64,000 nt of DNA, from positions 1,550,001-1,614,000 of the forward strand of contig NZ_CP035311.1 of the NCBI RefSeq assembly GCF_004114795.1, read 5' to 3'. Below the pieces are notes generated by a model. The model was not told the DNA's origin, ran no database searches, and worked only from the letters and a program-made list of their open reading frames with translations. The stretch's first letter is position 1. Each line of letters opens with the position of its first letter. Positions 24,081-33,706 of this stretch are shown here, one piece after another. Both the position numbers and the translations under genes were made by a program. The stretch is from Janthinobacterium sp. 17J80-10. Its GTDB lineage: Bacteria; Pseudomonadota; Gammaproteobacteria; Burkholderiales; Burkholderiaceae_D.

Positions 24081-25946
24081 GTGGCGACCAATACATTTTC
24101 CCGGACGCGTGTGTTGTCCGATATCGAGCTGGAACAATTGCTGGCTCAACAAGACCTTGACCGCGGCATGTTCTGGCGCCTGGTGCCGCTGTTGCGGCCC
24201 GTATGGCGCGTTGTCGCCGGCGCAATTGTTCTCGAAATTATTCTGGCATTGATCAATTTTGTCCGGCCCTGGATCGTTCGCGTTGCCATAGACGATGGCT
24301 TGCTGCGAACGGCTGAGGGCGGCTGGAATGCGCATGCCAATTTGATTGCGTGGGCCGTGGCCGGCTTGCTTCTGGCCTGGGCTGCCCGCTTCGCGATTTC
24401 GGGTGCGTCGCAGTATCTGGCAGGTGCTGCGGCGGTGCGTGTAATCAATGATTTGCGGGTGCGTGTATTTGCGCATGTGCAGAATCTCAGCGTCGGCTAT
24501 TTTGACCGCACCAAGGCCGGCCGCATCATTTCGCGCGTCGATCGCGACGTCGACGCCCTGGAGCCGCTGCTGATCCAGGGCCCGCCGGAACTGTTGTCCG
24601 CTCTGCTGCGCTGCGGCATCGCCGGGATCCTGTTGTGGCAGATTTCGCCACTGCTGTTTTTCAGTTTGGCAGGCGTGGTGCCGGTGCTGGCGCTGGCGAC
24701 CTGGCTGTTCAAACGCATGTCGTCGCATGGGTATGCCCGTACGGCGGAAACGCGCGCGCGCTTTACCGCCCACCTGGTGGAGTCCGTCGCAGGGGTGCGC
24801 ATGATCAAGCAGCTCGTACAGGAGCGCCCGAATCTTGCAAGTTATCGTCTGCTGGTGGCCGATTTCGTCGCGTCGCTGGTCCGCAACAGCAAGGTGAATG
24901 GATGGTTTGCCCCGTTCGCGGGCGTCCTGACGACTGTCGGCACGGCCGTACTTTTGATCGTCGGCGGCCAGGAAATCGCCCGAGGCCATATCACGTTTGG
25001 ACAGCTTACCGCCAGCCTGTTCTATGTGCAGCTGTTTCTCGGCCCCTTGCAGGAGTTGACGGATCTGTTCGAGCGCTATGCCAATGGTGCCGCCTCGGCG
25101 CAGCGGATTTTCCTGTTGCTGGACACGCAGCCGGATATTGTCGACCCGCCACTGCCACAGACGCTGCCGCAGGTGCGTGGCGATGTGGCGTTCGAAAATG
25201 TGGTATTTGCCTACGATACCAGTTTGCCGCAACCGGTCATCAACAACCTGAGTCTGCATATTCCAGCAGGGGAAGTCCTGGCCATCGTCGGGCCTACCGG
25301 CCATGGCAAGAGCACTCTGGTGCAGCTGCTGACGCGCTTCTACGAAGTTCAGTCGGGGGCGGTCCTGATCGATGGCGTCGACATCCGGCGGCTGGCGCAA
25401 GCCAGCCTGCGACGCCATGTGGGCGTCGTATTGCAAGACAATGTTCTGTTTTCCGGGACCATACTCGATAATCTGCGCCTGGCACGGCCTGGCGCCAGCG
25501 ACGCTGAATTGATCAATGCAGCCCATGAATTGGCTGTGCATGAAGTAATCGAACGCCTGCCGCATGGATATCACACCGAAGTTGGTGCGCTTGGCAGCCA
25601 CCTGAGCCACGGTCAACGCCAGCTGGTATGCCTGGTGCGCGCCTACCTGGCCGATCCCGCGGTTCTGATCCTTGACGAAGCGACATCTGCGGTCGATGTC
25701 CAGACCGAGCGACGCATCCAGCATGCTTTGCGCAGGCTTTGCCAGGGACGCACCGCGATCATCATCGCCCACCGTCTGAGCACCATACGCGATGCCGACC
25801 GCATCGCAGTTATTCAGAGTGGTCAGGTAATCGAGCTCGGCAATCATGCGCAATTGTTGTCCCGGCAAGGCGCCTACGCATCACTGTATCGCGCCTATGA
25901 ACAAAATGTGCTGGTGGAGCCGGACGTGTCTTCTGCATGCGTTTGA
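24081..25946 (+). CDS. Heterodimeric ABC exporter, catalytic subunit (pair 1)
   Basis: 621 residues from the GTG at 24081, chosen for the GGAG just upstream; the frame extends further 5' but only through the end of the partner gene. Walker A GPTGHGKST is at 404-412, the signature is LSHGQ (His for Gly) at about 508-512, Walker B LILDEA has the catalytic Glu near 533, and the switch His is near 564. The altered signature faces the partner's degenerate Walker sites, while this subunit's intact Walker sites face the partner's normal LSGGQ. The pair therefore has one active and one inactive ATP site. Confidence 0.86.
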   Translation: MATNTFSRTRVLSDIELEQLLAQQDLDRGMFWRLVPLLRPVWRVVAGAIVLEIILALINFVRPWIVRVAIDDGLLRTAEGGWNAHANLIAWAVAGLLLAWAARFAISGASQYLAGAAAVRVINDLRVRVFAHVQNLSVGYFDRTKAGRIISRVDRDVDALEPLLIQGPPELLSALLRCGIAGILLWQISPLLFFSLAGVVPVLALATWLFKRMSSHGYARTAETRARFTAHLVESVAGVRMIKQLVQERPNLASYRLLVADFVASLVRNSKVNGWFAPFAGVLTTVGTAVLLIVGGQEIARGHITFGQLTASLFYVQLFLGPLQELTDLFERYANGAASAQRIFLLLDTQPDIVDPPLPQTLPQVRGDVAFENVVFAYDTSLPQPVINNLSLHIPAGEVLAIVGPTGHGKSTLVQLLTRFYEVQSGAVLIDGVDIRRLAQASLRRHVGVVLQDNVLFSGTILDNLRLARPGASDAELINAAHELAVHEVIERLPHGYHTEVGALGSHLSHGQRQLVCLVRAYLADPAVLILDEATSAVDVQTERRIQHALRRLCQGRTAIIIAHRLSTIRDADRIAVIQSGQVIELGNHAQLLSRQGAYASLYRAYEQNVLVEPDVSSACV

Positions 25947-25971
25947 TATTCACCAGACAGAAAATTCCTGC

Positions 25972-25987
25972 TGCTGGAATGTAAGCA
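25972..25987. promoter_or_regulatory. Candidate activator site TGCT-N8-AGCA
   Basis: TGCTGGAATGTAAGCA, 102 bases upstream of the sigma-54 promoter at 26090 and similar over 12 of 16 bases to the site at 7679. Confidence 0.55.
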
Positions 25988-26089
25988 GGGACTTGTCTGG
26001 CTGTTGATTTTTCTACAGGGACGCTTGCCAAAACTGCCGCATTTCCTTCTTTCCTGCCTTTCGCAGGGCATCCATCGCGGACTGCCATA

Positions 26090-26104
26090 TGGCACGTTTT
26101 CTGC
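26090..26104 (+). promoter_or_regulatory. Sigma-54 promoter for the monooxygenase operon
   Basis: TGGCAC-GTTTT-CTGC. Expected start near 26116, about 25 bases before the ATG at 26141, which has a GAGGAGA ribosome-binding site. Confidence 0.8.
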
Positions 26105-26140
26105 TGATAGTGGGGCACGATTTTTAGCGAGGAGAAGAAA

Positions 26141-27259
26141 ATGGGTATTGAGGTGTTTTGGCAACTGCCGGTGCACGGCGACGGACGTGCAATCAGTCCG
26201 GAACTGTGGAACCGTGGCGATTATTCGGCCCGACGCAAGGAGCCGCATCCCTACGCGCGTACCGGGGTGCAGCGCGACGGCTATACGTTTTATGACCACC
26301 TGTCGCAAATTGCCGGCGCAGCGGATCTGGCACGTTTTGATGGTGTATGGATTCCGTTTACCGCGGCCGGTGAAGATCCCCTGATCACGGCCGGCGCGTT
26401 TGTGCGAGAAGCGCGGCATCTCAAATTCGTCCCGGCATTGCGGGCACCGCTGCTGTCGGCCGTCTATGCGACGAAAATCGCCAACAGCTTTCAGCGCCTG
26501 AGCGGCGGCCGCCTGATCTGGAACCTGGTCACGGAAGAAGATCAGCCGCGCACCTGGCACGGCCGCCACTGGAGCGTCGAGGAGCAGATCGAGCGCACCG
26601 GCGAATTCCTGGATGTCGCCAAGGGTTTCTGGCATGACGCGCCCTTTACCTACAAGGGCAAGTACTTCGAAGTCGAGAATGGCGGCTTTGCGCCGGCCTT
26701 GCAGGGACCGAAATTTCCCCAGGTGTACCTTTCGGGCGAGTCCGAGGCGGCTTATGCCTTGAGCGCACGCCATGCTGACGTCCATATCCTGCCGCTGTTG
26801 CCGCCAGAAGAGCTGAAGCCGCGCATCGCGCGCCTGAACGAACTGGCCGCAACGCACGGGCGCACGGTACGGTTTGCTGTCGAGGCCGACATTGTCGCGC
26901 GCCAGACCGCAGACGAAGCATGGGGGGATTTGCTGGTACGCTGGACCGAGGCGACTGCCAATCCGGTGGTGCCTATTTCCGCCAACGCCGCAGTCAACGT
27001 CAAGCCGCCGCTGTTCGACGAACTGGTGGCTGGCAAGAATCTCTGGTCCGGCTTTGGCCTGGTGCGCCCTGGCGCCTCGGCAGGCCTTGTCGGCAGTTAT
27101 GACGACCTGGTCGAACGCGTTCGCGAATACCTCGATATCGGTGTCGACAGCTTCATATTTGCCGCCAATCCGGCGCTGGAAGAAGCCTACCGCCTGAGCG
27201 AAAAGCTGCTGCCGCGTCTGCGTGCACTCAATACCGTCGGCCAGGCCAAGGCGGCCTGA
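26141..27259 (+). CDS. SsuD-like FMN-dependent monooxygenase
   Basis: 372 residues of the alkanesulfonate-monooxygenase branch of the luciferase-like family: opening FWQLPVHGDGR, SFQRLSGGRLIWNLVT, KYFEVENGG, YLSGESEAAY and a closing EEAYRLSEKLLP. Needs reduced FMN and O2 and would release sulfite plus an aldehyde from a sulfonate. The position of Cys54 of E. coli SsuD is a Gly (AAGEDPL). First gene of a four-gene operon. It is closest to the enzyme at 34913-35989 (FIWQLPTSGDGR, YLSGDTDEAY). Confidence 0.85.
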   Translation: MGIEVFWQLPVHGDGRAISPELWNRGDYSARRKEPHPYARTGVQRDGYTFYDHLSQIAGAADLARFDGVWIPFTAAGEDPLITAGAFVREARHLKFVPALRAPLLSAVYATKIANSFQRLSGGRLIWNLVTEEDQPRTWHGRHWSVEEQIERTGEFLDVAKGFWHDAPFTYKGKYFEVENGGFAPALQGPKFPQVYLSGESEAAYALSARHADVHILPLLPPEELKPRIARLNELAATHGRTVRFAVEADIVARQTADEAWGDLLVRWTEATANPVVPISANAAVNVKPPLFDELVAGKNLWSGFGLVRPGASAGLVGSYDDLVERVREYLDIGVDSFIFAANPALEEAYRLSEKLLPRLRALNTVGQAKAA

Positions 27260-27286
27260 CCTGCAACCCTATTCAAGGAGATTTAC

Positions 27287-28438
27287 ATGGCACAGTTTCA
27301 CTGGAGAATTCCGATTCACGGCGACAAGGGCGATATTAGTTCGAACAACTATACGCGCGGTACCTGGGGACCGCTGGTCGACGGCAATCATGCGCCGACC
27401 GTCATCAATGGCGAGGCCGACTACCGCACGCCGTATCATGATTATCTGCTGCAGGTCGCCAAGGCTGCCGAGATCGCCGGCTTTGACGGCGCGCTGATCC
27501 CGTCCTTCGCCGATTCGGAAGATCCATGGGTGATCGCATCCTCGATTGCGCGCCATACCAAGACGCTGCGCTTCATGATTGCCTACCAGCCCGCCTGGTT
27601 CGATCCTCTGTATGCAGCCAAGGCATCGGCCAGCCTCCAGCGCCTGTCTGGCGGCAGGCTGCTTTTCAATATCATTACCGGCGGCGGCGGCCCCGGCCAG
27701 TTGTGGTGGGGCGATCGCATCGCCCATGCGGACCGCTACACCCGCACCACCGAGTTCCTGGATGTGCTCAAAGGCGTATGGGAAGGCAAGCCGTTCAAGT
27801 ATAACGGCAAATTCTTCCAGTTCGAAGAGGCGTTCCTGCCCGAGCCGCTGGCCGGCCAGCGCTTCCCTGAGCTGTATTTCGTCGGTTCGTCCGATGTCGC
27901 CCTTGCGGCGCAAGGCAAGCATGCCGACTTCGACCTGACCCACCTTGAACCGGAACAGAACCTGATTACCAAGTTCAACCGGGTCAAGGAACTGGCATCC
28001 AAGGACGGCCGTACCGTCAAGCCGGCCGTGCGCTTCAATATCATTGCCCGCCGCACGCCGGAAGAGGCATGGGCGGTGGTGCGCCGTGCCTGGCAAAACG
28101 TCAATTGGGATGCTATTGAAGCCCGCCGCCGCAACCAGCGCGGCGGCGATGGCGTCGGTTCCTGGCGTATCGATGCAACCCGCAATTCCAGAGTTGAGGA
28201 CTTGATCGTCGAAGATTTGTGGGGCGGCTTCGGCACGCTTGGCAGCCAGGGTTCACCGCTCGGATTCGTCGGCAGCTACGAGCAGGCGGCAGAGCGCATC
28301 GACAAGTTCATCCGCCTCGGCGTGGATGGCTTTGTCCTGTCCAGCACGCCGGCGCTGGAAGAAGCCTTCCATGTCGGTGAAGAAGTATTGCCACTGGTGC
28401 GCGGCAGTGCGCCCACACTGAAACTGGCCAAATTCTAG
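27287..28438 (+). CDS. ssuD: SsuD-like FMN-dependent monooxygenase
   Basis: 383 residues, the size of E. coli SsuD, with opening FHWRIPIHGDKGD, FNIITGGGGPGQLWWGD, YFVGSSDVAL and closing EEAFHVGEEVLP. AAGGAG precedes the ATG by seven bases. The Cys54 position is Ser (SEDPW). The GGGGP-LWWGD segment is shared with the enzyme at 33707-34870, making two distinct SsuD-like types, each present twice in the island. The family is clear; the symbol is used for family only. Confidence 0.87.
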   Translation: MAQFHWRIPIHGDKGDISSNNYTRGTWGPLVDGNHAPTVINGEADYRTPYHDYLLQVAKAAEIAGFDGALIPSFADSEDPWVIASSIARHTKTLRFMIAYQPAWFDPLYAAKASASLQRLSGGRLLFNIITGGGGPGQLWWGDRIAHADRYTRTTEFLDVLKGVWEGKPFKYNGKFFQFEEAFLPEPLAGQRFPELYFVGSSDVALAAQGKHADFDLTHLEPEQNLITKFNRVKELASKDGRTVKPAVRFNIIARRTPEEAWAVVRRAWQNVNWDAIEARRRNQRGGDGVGSWRIDATRNSRVEDLIVEDLWGGFGTLGSQGSPLGFVGSYEQAAERIDKFIRLGVDGFVLSSTPALEEAFHVGEEVLPLVRGSAPTLKLAKF

Positions 28439-28475
28439 GCCAATCTGCTGTTCAATCTATCCTCAAGGAGTATTC

Positions 28476-29537
28476 ATGGCAGCATCACAGGAAAACAAGG
28501 TCGATACCGTCTGGTTCACCCGATGCCCGGTACCGACCGCAACAGGGCTTGCCTACAAACTGGGCTGGCTCGGCGAAGATTTTGCGCAGGATGGCATCGA
28601 GCTCAAGACGTTGCAGGAAGTTGGCGGCGAACTGGCGCGTCATCACTATGACCACGAATTATCGACTCTGGTGCGCGAGGGCGGCAATCTGCTTGCGTTG
28701 CCGGCCAGGGCGCAGGGCGCGCCGACGCGGCTGGTCGGCCTGACCTGGATCGACGAGTGGCAGGCGATCCTGGTGCGTCCGGATTCCGATATTCGTACGC
28801 CCCAGCAATTGAAGGGCAAGCGCCTGGCATTGCCGGCATTTCGCGAAGACGACCTCAAAAACAACCGGCGTGGCCGCAGCATTGCGCGCGGCATGAGCCT
28901 GGCAGGCTACAAGGGCGCCCTGGCCTCTGTAGGACTGACGCTGGATGACGTCACACTGGTCGAGCTCGGCGGCAAGACGTCGTCGGGAAACAATCGCGAC
29001 AACCTGGGCTTCAGTCTGTGGGAAGGCCTGGCGCCGCTGATCAACGGTGAAGTTGACGCCATTTACGTCAAGGGTGCATCGGCGGCCGAGGCAGCGCGCA
29101 AGGCTGGCGCCATTGTCGGCATCGACCTGGACAAGCTGCCGGAAAAGCGCTTCCGCGTCAACAATGGCACGCCGCGTCCGATCACGGTGCATGAAGACTT
29201 GATCAACAATAACTTCGAACTTCTTGTGCGCTTCCTTTACCAAACCCTGCGGGCGGCGGAATGGGCGAAAAGCCACAAGGATGAAGTGCTGCAAATCCTG
29301 CAGGGCGAAACCCGCGCCGGCGGTGAAGGGGTGGCAGAGGCGTATCGCGACGGCTTCCATCTGTCGCTGGCACCGGACTTGTCGACCGAACGTGTCGAGC
29401 TGTTCCGTCAGCAAAAGAACTTCCAGCTCGTGCACGGTTTCCTGGATCGTGATTTCGATTTCGATGCCTGGATTGATCCGCGTCCGCTGGCCGAAGCCGA
29501 GCGTCGTTTGCGCGAAGCCAATCGCGCCGCGGCCTGA
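28476..29537 (+). CDS. DszB-like desulfinase family protein (paralog 5)
   Basis: 353 residues. Cys17 in FTRCPVP, His57 and Arg67 before EGG hold the desulfinase positions; a second His precedes His57. Similar to paralog 2 at 9902-10990, but without its seven-residue insertion. It lies between an SsuD-like monooxygenase and an aldolase-like gene, giving the order oxygenase, oxygenase, desulfinase, aldolase-like. Confidence 0.8.
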   Translation: MAASQENKVDTVWFTRCPVPTATGLAYKLGWLGEDFAQDGIELKTLQEVGGELARHHYDHELSTLVREGGNLLALPARAQGAPTRLVGLTWIDEWQAILVRPDSDIRTPQQLKGKRLALPAFREDDLKNNRRGRSIARGMSLAGYKGALASVGLTLDDVTLVELGGKTSSGNNRDNLGFSLWEGLAPLINGEVDAIYVKGASAAEAARKAGAIVGIDLDKLPEKRFRVNNGTPRPITVHEDLINNNFELLVRFLYQTLRAAEWAKSHKDEVLQILQGETRAGGEGVAEAYRDGFHLSLAPDLSTERVELFRQQKNFQLVHGFLDRDFDFDAWIDPRPLAEAERRLREANRAAA

Positions 29538-29595
29538 TAACAGCGCGCCTCGCAAGGGCGCGCTTTCATTTTTCATCCTTATCAAGGAATAACAC

Positions 29596-30288
29596 ATGTC
29601 AGCACAACTCAGTCCGGCCGCCGAAGCGTTTGTCGAAGAAGTCAAGCGTCAGGCCGCCAAGGCCTTTGCCGTATACCGCGCCACCAATACCATTACCTCC
29701 AATGGCACGGTCGGCTTCACCGAACGCATTCCGGGAGAAGACAAGCTGGTGTCGGTCTCCTATCCAGGCCCATGGGATGAAGACAAGCCGCTGCAAGCCA
29801 ATGTCGTCGGTCTGGATGGCACCGTCTATCTCGGCCAGTCGCGTGGCGACCGCTGGATCAAGCTGTTTGCCAAACACCCCGATATCACGACGATTTCGCA
29901 TGTTCATGCGCCCAAGCTCGGCGCCTGGGCGCAGACCCATCGCACCTTGCCGATCCGCTATGTGCCGGTGCAGCGCAATCATCTGATTCGTGAGATCCCG
30001 GTGTATATCGATCGCCGGCAAAGCCAGGAAGACTTCATCCTGGATCAACTCGAGATCAATCCCCATAACACAGCCATCCTTGAAGCCAACGGTGGCGCCA
30101 CCGTGTGGGGACGCGAGGGCCTGCGCAAGACTGCCGAGTTCATCCTGCTCCTGGAAGAGGGCGCCGGTGTCCAGATCGAAGCCGAATCGATTGGCGGTTC
30201 GCGGGAATATGGTCCGGGCGTATTGCAGCAGCAATGGGGCCGTCGCAACCTGGTGGACAAGGCACGCGAGCTTGGCTTTTCGGTTTGA
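29596..30288 (+). CDS. Class II aldolase/adducin-like protein (paralog 3)
   Basis: 230 residues, close to paralog 1 at 6799-7542 (shared TVGFVERIPGEDK-like segment, LGAWAQTHRTLP and IGGSREYGPGVL). The metal pair HVH is present; the NHG position reads NGG. Last gene of the operon; AAGGAA precedes the ATG. Confidence 0.82.
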   Translation: MSAQLSPAAEAFVEEVKRQAAKAFAVYRATNTITSNGTVGFTERIPGEDKLVSVSYPGPWDEDKPLQANVVGLDGTVYLGQSRGDRWIKLFAKHPDITTISHVHAPKLGAWAQTHRTLPIRYVPVQRNHLIREIPVYIDRRQSQEDFILDQLEINPHNTAILEANGGATVWGREGLRKTAEFILLLEEGAGVQIEAESIGGSREYGPGVLQQQWGRRNLVDKARELGFSV

Positions 30289-30355
30289 AACTTGAGCTTT
30301 AAGTGGCGCCGGCATGCATTGACCCGCTAAGGGTGCGCGTGCCGAACGTAACAGC

Positions 30356-30380
30356 AAAGCCGGCCAGGGCCGGCTTTTTT
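30356..30380 (+). terminator. Intrinsic terminator of the 26141-30288 operon
   Basis: AAGCCGGCC, a two-base loop, GGCCGGCTT and a T-run. A textbook rho-independent terminator 68 bases after the last stop codon. Confidence 0.9.
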
Positions 30381-30417
30381 ATATCGATTTTTTACCGCAA
30401 CTAATGGAGTATTTCGA

Positions 30418-30924
30418 ATGAGCGTTTCCCTGTATCAGGTGTCCGTGCCGGTATTTACACGGTTTCTCAACAATCTTTCCGCCGTCCTGGAAACAGCCGC
30501 CGCGCATGCGGAGCAAAAGCGCGTCGAGCCAGCGGTGCTGCTTGGCAGCCGCTTGTATCCGGACATGTTCGCCCTGTCCAAGCAAGTCATTCGCACTGCC
30601 GATGCTGCCGTTGGCGGGGCCGCGCGTCTCGCGGGCCTGGAGGTTCCAACATTCGAGGCCAATCCCGATTCATTTCCAGGCCTGGTGAATTACCTCAAGC
30701 AGGCAGTGGAATTCCTGGCGACATTGACCGCCGCACAGATCGACGGCCAGGAAGAACGCGTCATCACGCTCAAGCGGGGCAATGACACCAGGACGGTGCA
30801 AGGGCAGCAGCATTTGCTGAACAATGTCTTGCCAAATTTTTACTTTCACCTCACCACGGCGTACGGCATTTTGCGCCATAACGGCGTGGAAATTGGCAAA
30901 CAGGATTTTCTGGGCCGCGCATAA
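30418..30924 (+). CDS. DUF1993 family protein
   Basis: 168 residues, small, helical and soluble. The pattern fits DUF1993 (opening SLYQVSVPVFTRFLNNL, middle FPGLVNYLKQAVEFL, closing NFYFHLTTAYGILRHNGVEIGKQDFLG). Function is unknown for the family; the fold is thought to be related to DinB-like four-helix bundles, and a conserved His in FHLTTAY may bind metal. It lies alone between terminators and has no visible sigma-54 promoter, so it may be a bystander in the island. Confidence 0.8.
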   Translation: MSVSLYQVSVPVFTRFLNNLSAVLETAAAHAEQKRVEPAVLLGSRLYPDMFALSKQVIRTADAAVGGAARLAGLEVPTFEANPDSFPGLVNYLKQAVEFLATLTAAQIDGQEERVITLKRGNDTRTVQGQQHLLNNVLPNFYFHLTTAYGILRHNGVEIGKQDFLGRA

Positions 30925-30953
30925 AAAAAAGGCAAGCGCTGTTGGCGCTTGCC
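30924..30953 (-). terminator. Intrinsic terminator of the TonB-receptor gene
   Basis: GGCAAGCGC, five bases, GCGCTTGCC, flanked on the plus strand by an A-run, which is a T-run after the hairpin for minus-strand transcription. It sits between two convergent genes and probably serves both. Confidence 0.85.
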
Positions 30954-30985
30954 GCTCTTGGTCATGCCGGCCATGCCGGCATGAA

Positions 30986-33337
30986 TCAGAATTGCGCCTT
31001 GTAATTGACGCCGATGGTGCGCCGCTGACCCCAGATCACCGTGTCGCCGTCGACCGTGCCAGGAACAAAGCTGGTCAAGGCATGGTTCTGGTAGATGGTA
31101 TCCGCCAGGTTGTTGACATAGGCTGTAAAAGTGTGTTTTCCGCCAGGTAGCACATAGGATACGCGGGCATTGGCAATGGAGTAGCCATCCTGGTTCAGGA
31201 AGCTGCGCGCGTTCGTTTGCGGATCGACGTAGAAAAACTGCTTGGATGTATAGCGCCAGTCGCCGCCGAGAATCACCTTGCCGCCATTGCTGACGGGGAT
31301 GCGGTAGTCGGCCGCCAGCAAGGCGGTCACATGCGGCGAACGGACGAATTCATTGCCGGCGCGGCTGCCACCGTTGTTCTGGATATCGAACTCGTCAAAG
31401 CGGGTCTGCAGCAGGCCCAGATTCGCATTGATATGCAGGTTTTCGGTTGGCAGCGCTTCGATTTCCAGTTCGGCGCCGTTGACATGGCCCTTCGCGACGT
31501 TTTGCAGATAGCTGACGGATTGAGTTGGGTCGCCGTTGAACAGGCCAGTGATATTCACCTGGGCATTCTTGTACTTGTAGTGGAATACGTTGGCATTCAG
31601 GTGCAGGCGGCCGCCAAGCCATTCCGATTTCAGTCCGAGCTCGAACGCATCGAGTTTTTCCGGGGCCACTGTATTAAGCGCTAGCACATTGGAGGCGCTG
31701 GTGTTGTAGCCGCCAGACTTGACGCCGTGCGCGTACTTGAAATAGGTCCGCAGGGTTTCGCTGATCTTGTATTCCGGCGTAACGTCATACGTCCACGATT
31801 TCCAGGTGGTCGACGGCGTGGATGTGAAATTGCCACTGGCGACTGCAGCGGCAGCAAAATTGCCGCCAGTAACGGTATTCCACCAACTGTTGACATTGCC
31901 GAACGTGGCCGTATTCGATGCTGCCTGGATGCGCCTCAGATTCAGGTCTTTGGTTTCTTTGGTCCAGCGCAATCCAAAGGTGCTCAGCAGCTGTTCCGAA
32001 AAATTGACTGTCGTGCTGCCGAAAAGCGCGAAGCTCTTGGTCTTGTGATTGTAGGTGGAATTGTTATAGGTCACCGGCTGCGTGCTGCCTGCGAGTGCCG
32101 GCACGGAACCGTTGGGCAAGCGCGCAGACGATGAATTGGAATCGATATCTTCAGTGAAATAGTGCAGACCCGTTACCCAGTTCACCCGGTCTTCCCTGGG
32201 CGAGGCAAGACGGAATTCCTGTGAAAATTGCCGGCTTTCGCCTGTGGATTGGCTGCGGCTGACTTCCAGTGGTGTGTTGTCACCATCGCCAACACTCTCG
32301 GATTTATAATTTTCATAGCCGGTGATCGAGGTCAGTGCCAGCTTGCCTAACTGATATTGCAGGTTCAGTTGTGCGCCAGCCTGCGTGGTATCGCTGCGCG
32401 CAGGTGCGTTGGAGCTGACATCGTCGGGATTTTTACTGGGGATATAACCATTGCGATAGACGCCGTTGGCGGCATAGCTGGCCACTGTGCTGGTTGCGCC
32501 AGAGGTTTTGTAATCACGGTAATGCAAATTCAGGTTGGCGACCAGATCATCGCCTATCAACGCCTGCAACTGGCCGCGCACGGCACTGTCACGCAGCTTG
32601 CCATCCTTCTCGCCGGTAAACAGGTTGTTGAAACGCCCTTTGCCCTGATCTTCGGAGTGGAAAGCAATGCGTCCGGCAAGCACGTCTTCCTTCAGCGTGC
32701 CGCCGACTGCGCCTTGAATCAGCTTGGTATCGTAGCTGCCGTAATCGGCCTTGAAATAGCCATCGTTCTTGAACGAAGGCTTGTTTGAAATGACGTTGAT
32801 GGCGCCGCCGGTCGTGTTCTTGCCCCAAAGGGTGCCTTGGGGACCGCGCAGGACTTCAACACGATCGAGATCGAACAGCGGAAACCCGGTTGCACTGGCA
32901 TTGCTGATATAGACGTCATCGAGATAAAGGCCGACCGGGTTGGGGAAGTCGATCTGCTGCTGGCCAGCACCAATGCCGCGGATCCACCAGCGCGGACGTC
33001 CGTGCTGCTGGGTGCCGGCGGTCGCATTGGGGACATAGGTCAGGATTTCGCTTGCCGAGCGGCCGATGCCATTGTCCAGCAAGTCTTTGCCACCCAATAC
33101 GGAAATGGCACTGGGAATTTCCTGCGCTTTTTCTTCACGTTTCTGTGCCGTGACGGTTACCGTCTGCAGTGCTGCGGCATCCGAGGTGTTCTTTTCCTGG
33201 GCATGTCCGAGATTTGCGGCGAGCAGCGCGCTGCCGCCAAGCGCAATGGCAAAGACAGTACGTAATTCGCTGGCGAGCTGGGTGTTCTTGAGAACCGGTG
33301 GACGCAATGTTGGCGATGACTTTTTTCGACTGGACAT
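30986..33337 (-). CDS. TonB-dependent outer-membrane receptor (2)
   Basis: 783 residues from the ATG at 33337 (MSSRKKSSP); a GTG two codons earlier is possible. A long positively charged leader is followed by a hydrophobic signal core and cleavage near GHA-Q. The plug carries VEVLRGPQGTLWGKNTTGG; the barrel ends GVNYKAQF. Clearly paralogous to the receptors at 15488 and 46366. Transcribed from its own sigma-54 promoter, 92 bases upstream, as a single gene with a strong terminator. Confidence 0.88.
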   Translation of the reverse strand: MSSRKKSSPTLRPPVLKNTQLASELRTVFAIALGGSALLAANLGHAQEKNTSDAAALQTVTVTAQKREEKAQEIPSAISVLGGKDLLDNGIGRSASEILTYVPNATAGTQQHGRPRWWIRGIGAGQQQIDFPNPVGLYLDDVYISNASATGFPLFDLDRVEVLRGPQGTLWGKNTTGGAINVISNKPSFKNDGYFKADYGSYDTKLIQGAVGGTLKEDVLAGRIAFHSEDQGKGRFNNLFTGEKDGKLRDSAVRGQLQALIGDDLVANLNLHYRDYKTSGATSTVASYAANGVYRNGYIPSKNPDDVSSNAPARSDTTQAGAQLNLQYQLGKLALTSITGYENYKSESVGDGDNTPLEVSRSQSTGESRQFSQEFRLASPREDRVNWVTGLHYFTEDIDSNSSSARLPNGSVPALAGSTQPVTYNNSTYNHKTKSFALFGSTTVNFSEQLLSTFGLRWTKETKDLNLRRIQAASNTATFGNVNSWWNTVTGGNFAAAAVASGNFTSTPSTTWKSWTYDVTPEYKISETLRTYFKYAHGVKSGGYNTSASNVLALNTVAPEKLDAFELGLKSEWLGGRLHLNANVFHYKYKNAQVNITGLFNGDPTQSVSYLQNVAKGHVNGAELEIEALPTENLHINANLGLLQTRFDEFDIQNNGGSRAGNEFVRSPHVTALLAADYRIPVSNGGKVILGGDWRYTSKQFFYVDPQTNARSFLNQDGYSIANARVSYVLPGGKHTFTAYVNNLADTIYQNHALTSFVPGTVDGDTVIWGQRRTIGVNYKAQF

Positions 33338-33428
33338 GGGCACTTTCGTTGAATGAATTAATACAGGTACTAATGAATTTGATCCGGGGCGATGTACAAA
33401 TGCATTTGGATTGCTTTAATGCATTAGT

Positions 33429-33443
33429 GCAAACTTCATGCCT
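33429..33443 (-). promoter_or_regulatory. Sigma-54 promoter for TonB receptor 2
   Basis: Minus strand AGGCAT-GAAGT-TTGC. Expected start near 33417, leader about 80 bases. Confidence 0.65.
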
Positions 33444-33551
33444 GCACTTTCAAGATATGGTCGTATCCAGGGCTAGCCTTGAAGCGCGCCGTGAATTCCT
33501 GCCATGGCAGTGGACGGGCAATTTGCTCTGCATCGGCAAGATTTGAATGGC

Positions 33552-33567
33552 TGCTTTTATTTCAGCA
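33552..33567. promoter_or_regulatory. Candidate activator site TGCT-N8-AGCA
   Basis: TGCTTTTATTTCAGCA, 109 bases upstream of the sigma-54 promoter at 33429-33443, matching the spacing seen at 25972/26090. Beyond this, the gap 33338-33706 holds only the terminator-like repeat at 33667. Confidence 0.55.
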
Positions 33568-33666
33568 AAAATGGCGGGGAATGTTGGATCGGAAGCACTG
33601 CCAATGGCGATACTGTCGTTACCCAAACATCAGAAGTCTGATGTTGACAAGTGTCCGGCTTTCAAA

Positions 33667-33697
33667 ATGTTGAGGAGAGGGGGGCTCTCCTCAACAT
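33667..33697 (-). terminator. Inverted repeat ending the 35989-33707 operon
   Basis: ATGTTGAGGAGAG, five bases, then the exact 13-base complement, ten bases after the minus-strand stop codon. The minus-strand sequence continues TTTTG, a short T-run. Confidence 0.7.
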
Positions 33698-33706
33698 CGG
33701 CTAGAT

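Noticed and set aside
23670-25868. 732-residue open frame on the minus strand
   Set aside because: It lies wholly antisense to the exporter genes at 22208-25946, whose ATPase motifs are complete. The translated product is rich in Gln, His and Arg without any family pattern, as expected of the opposite frame of GC-rich genes.
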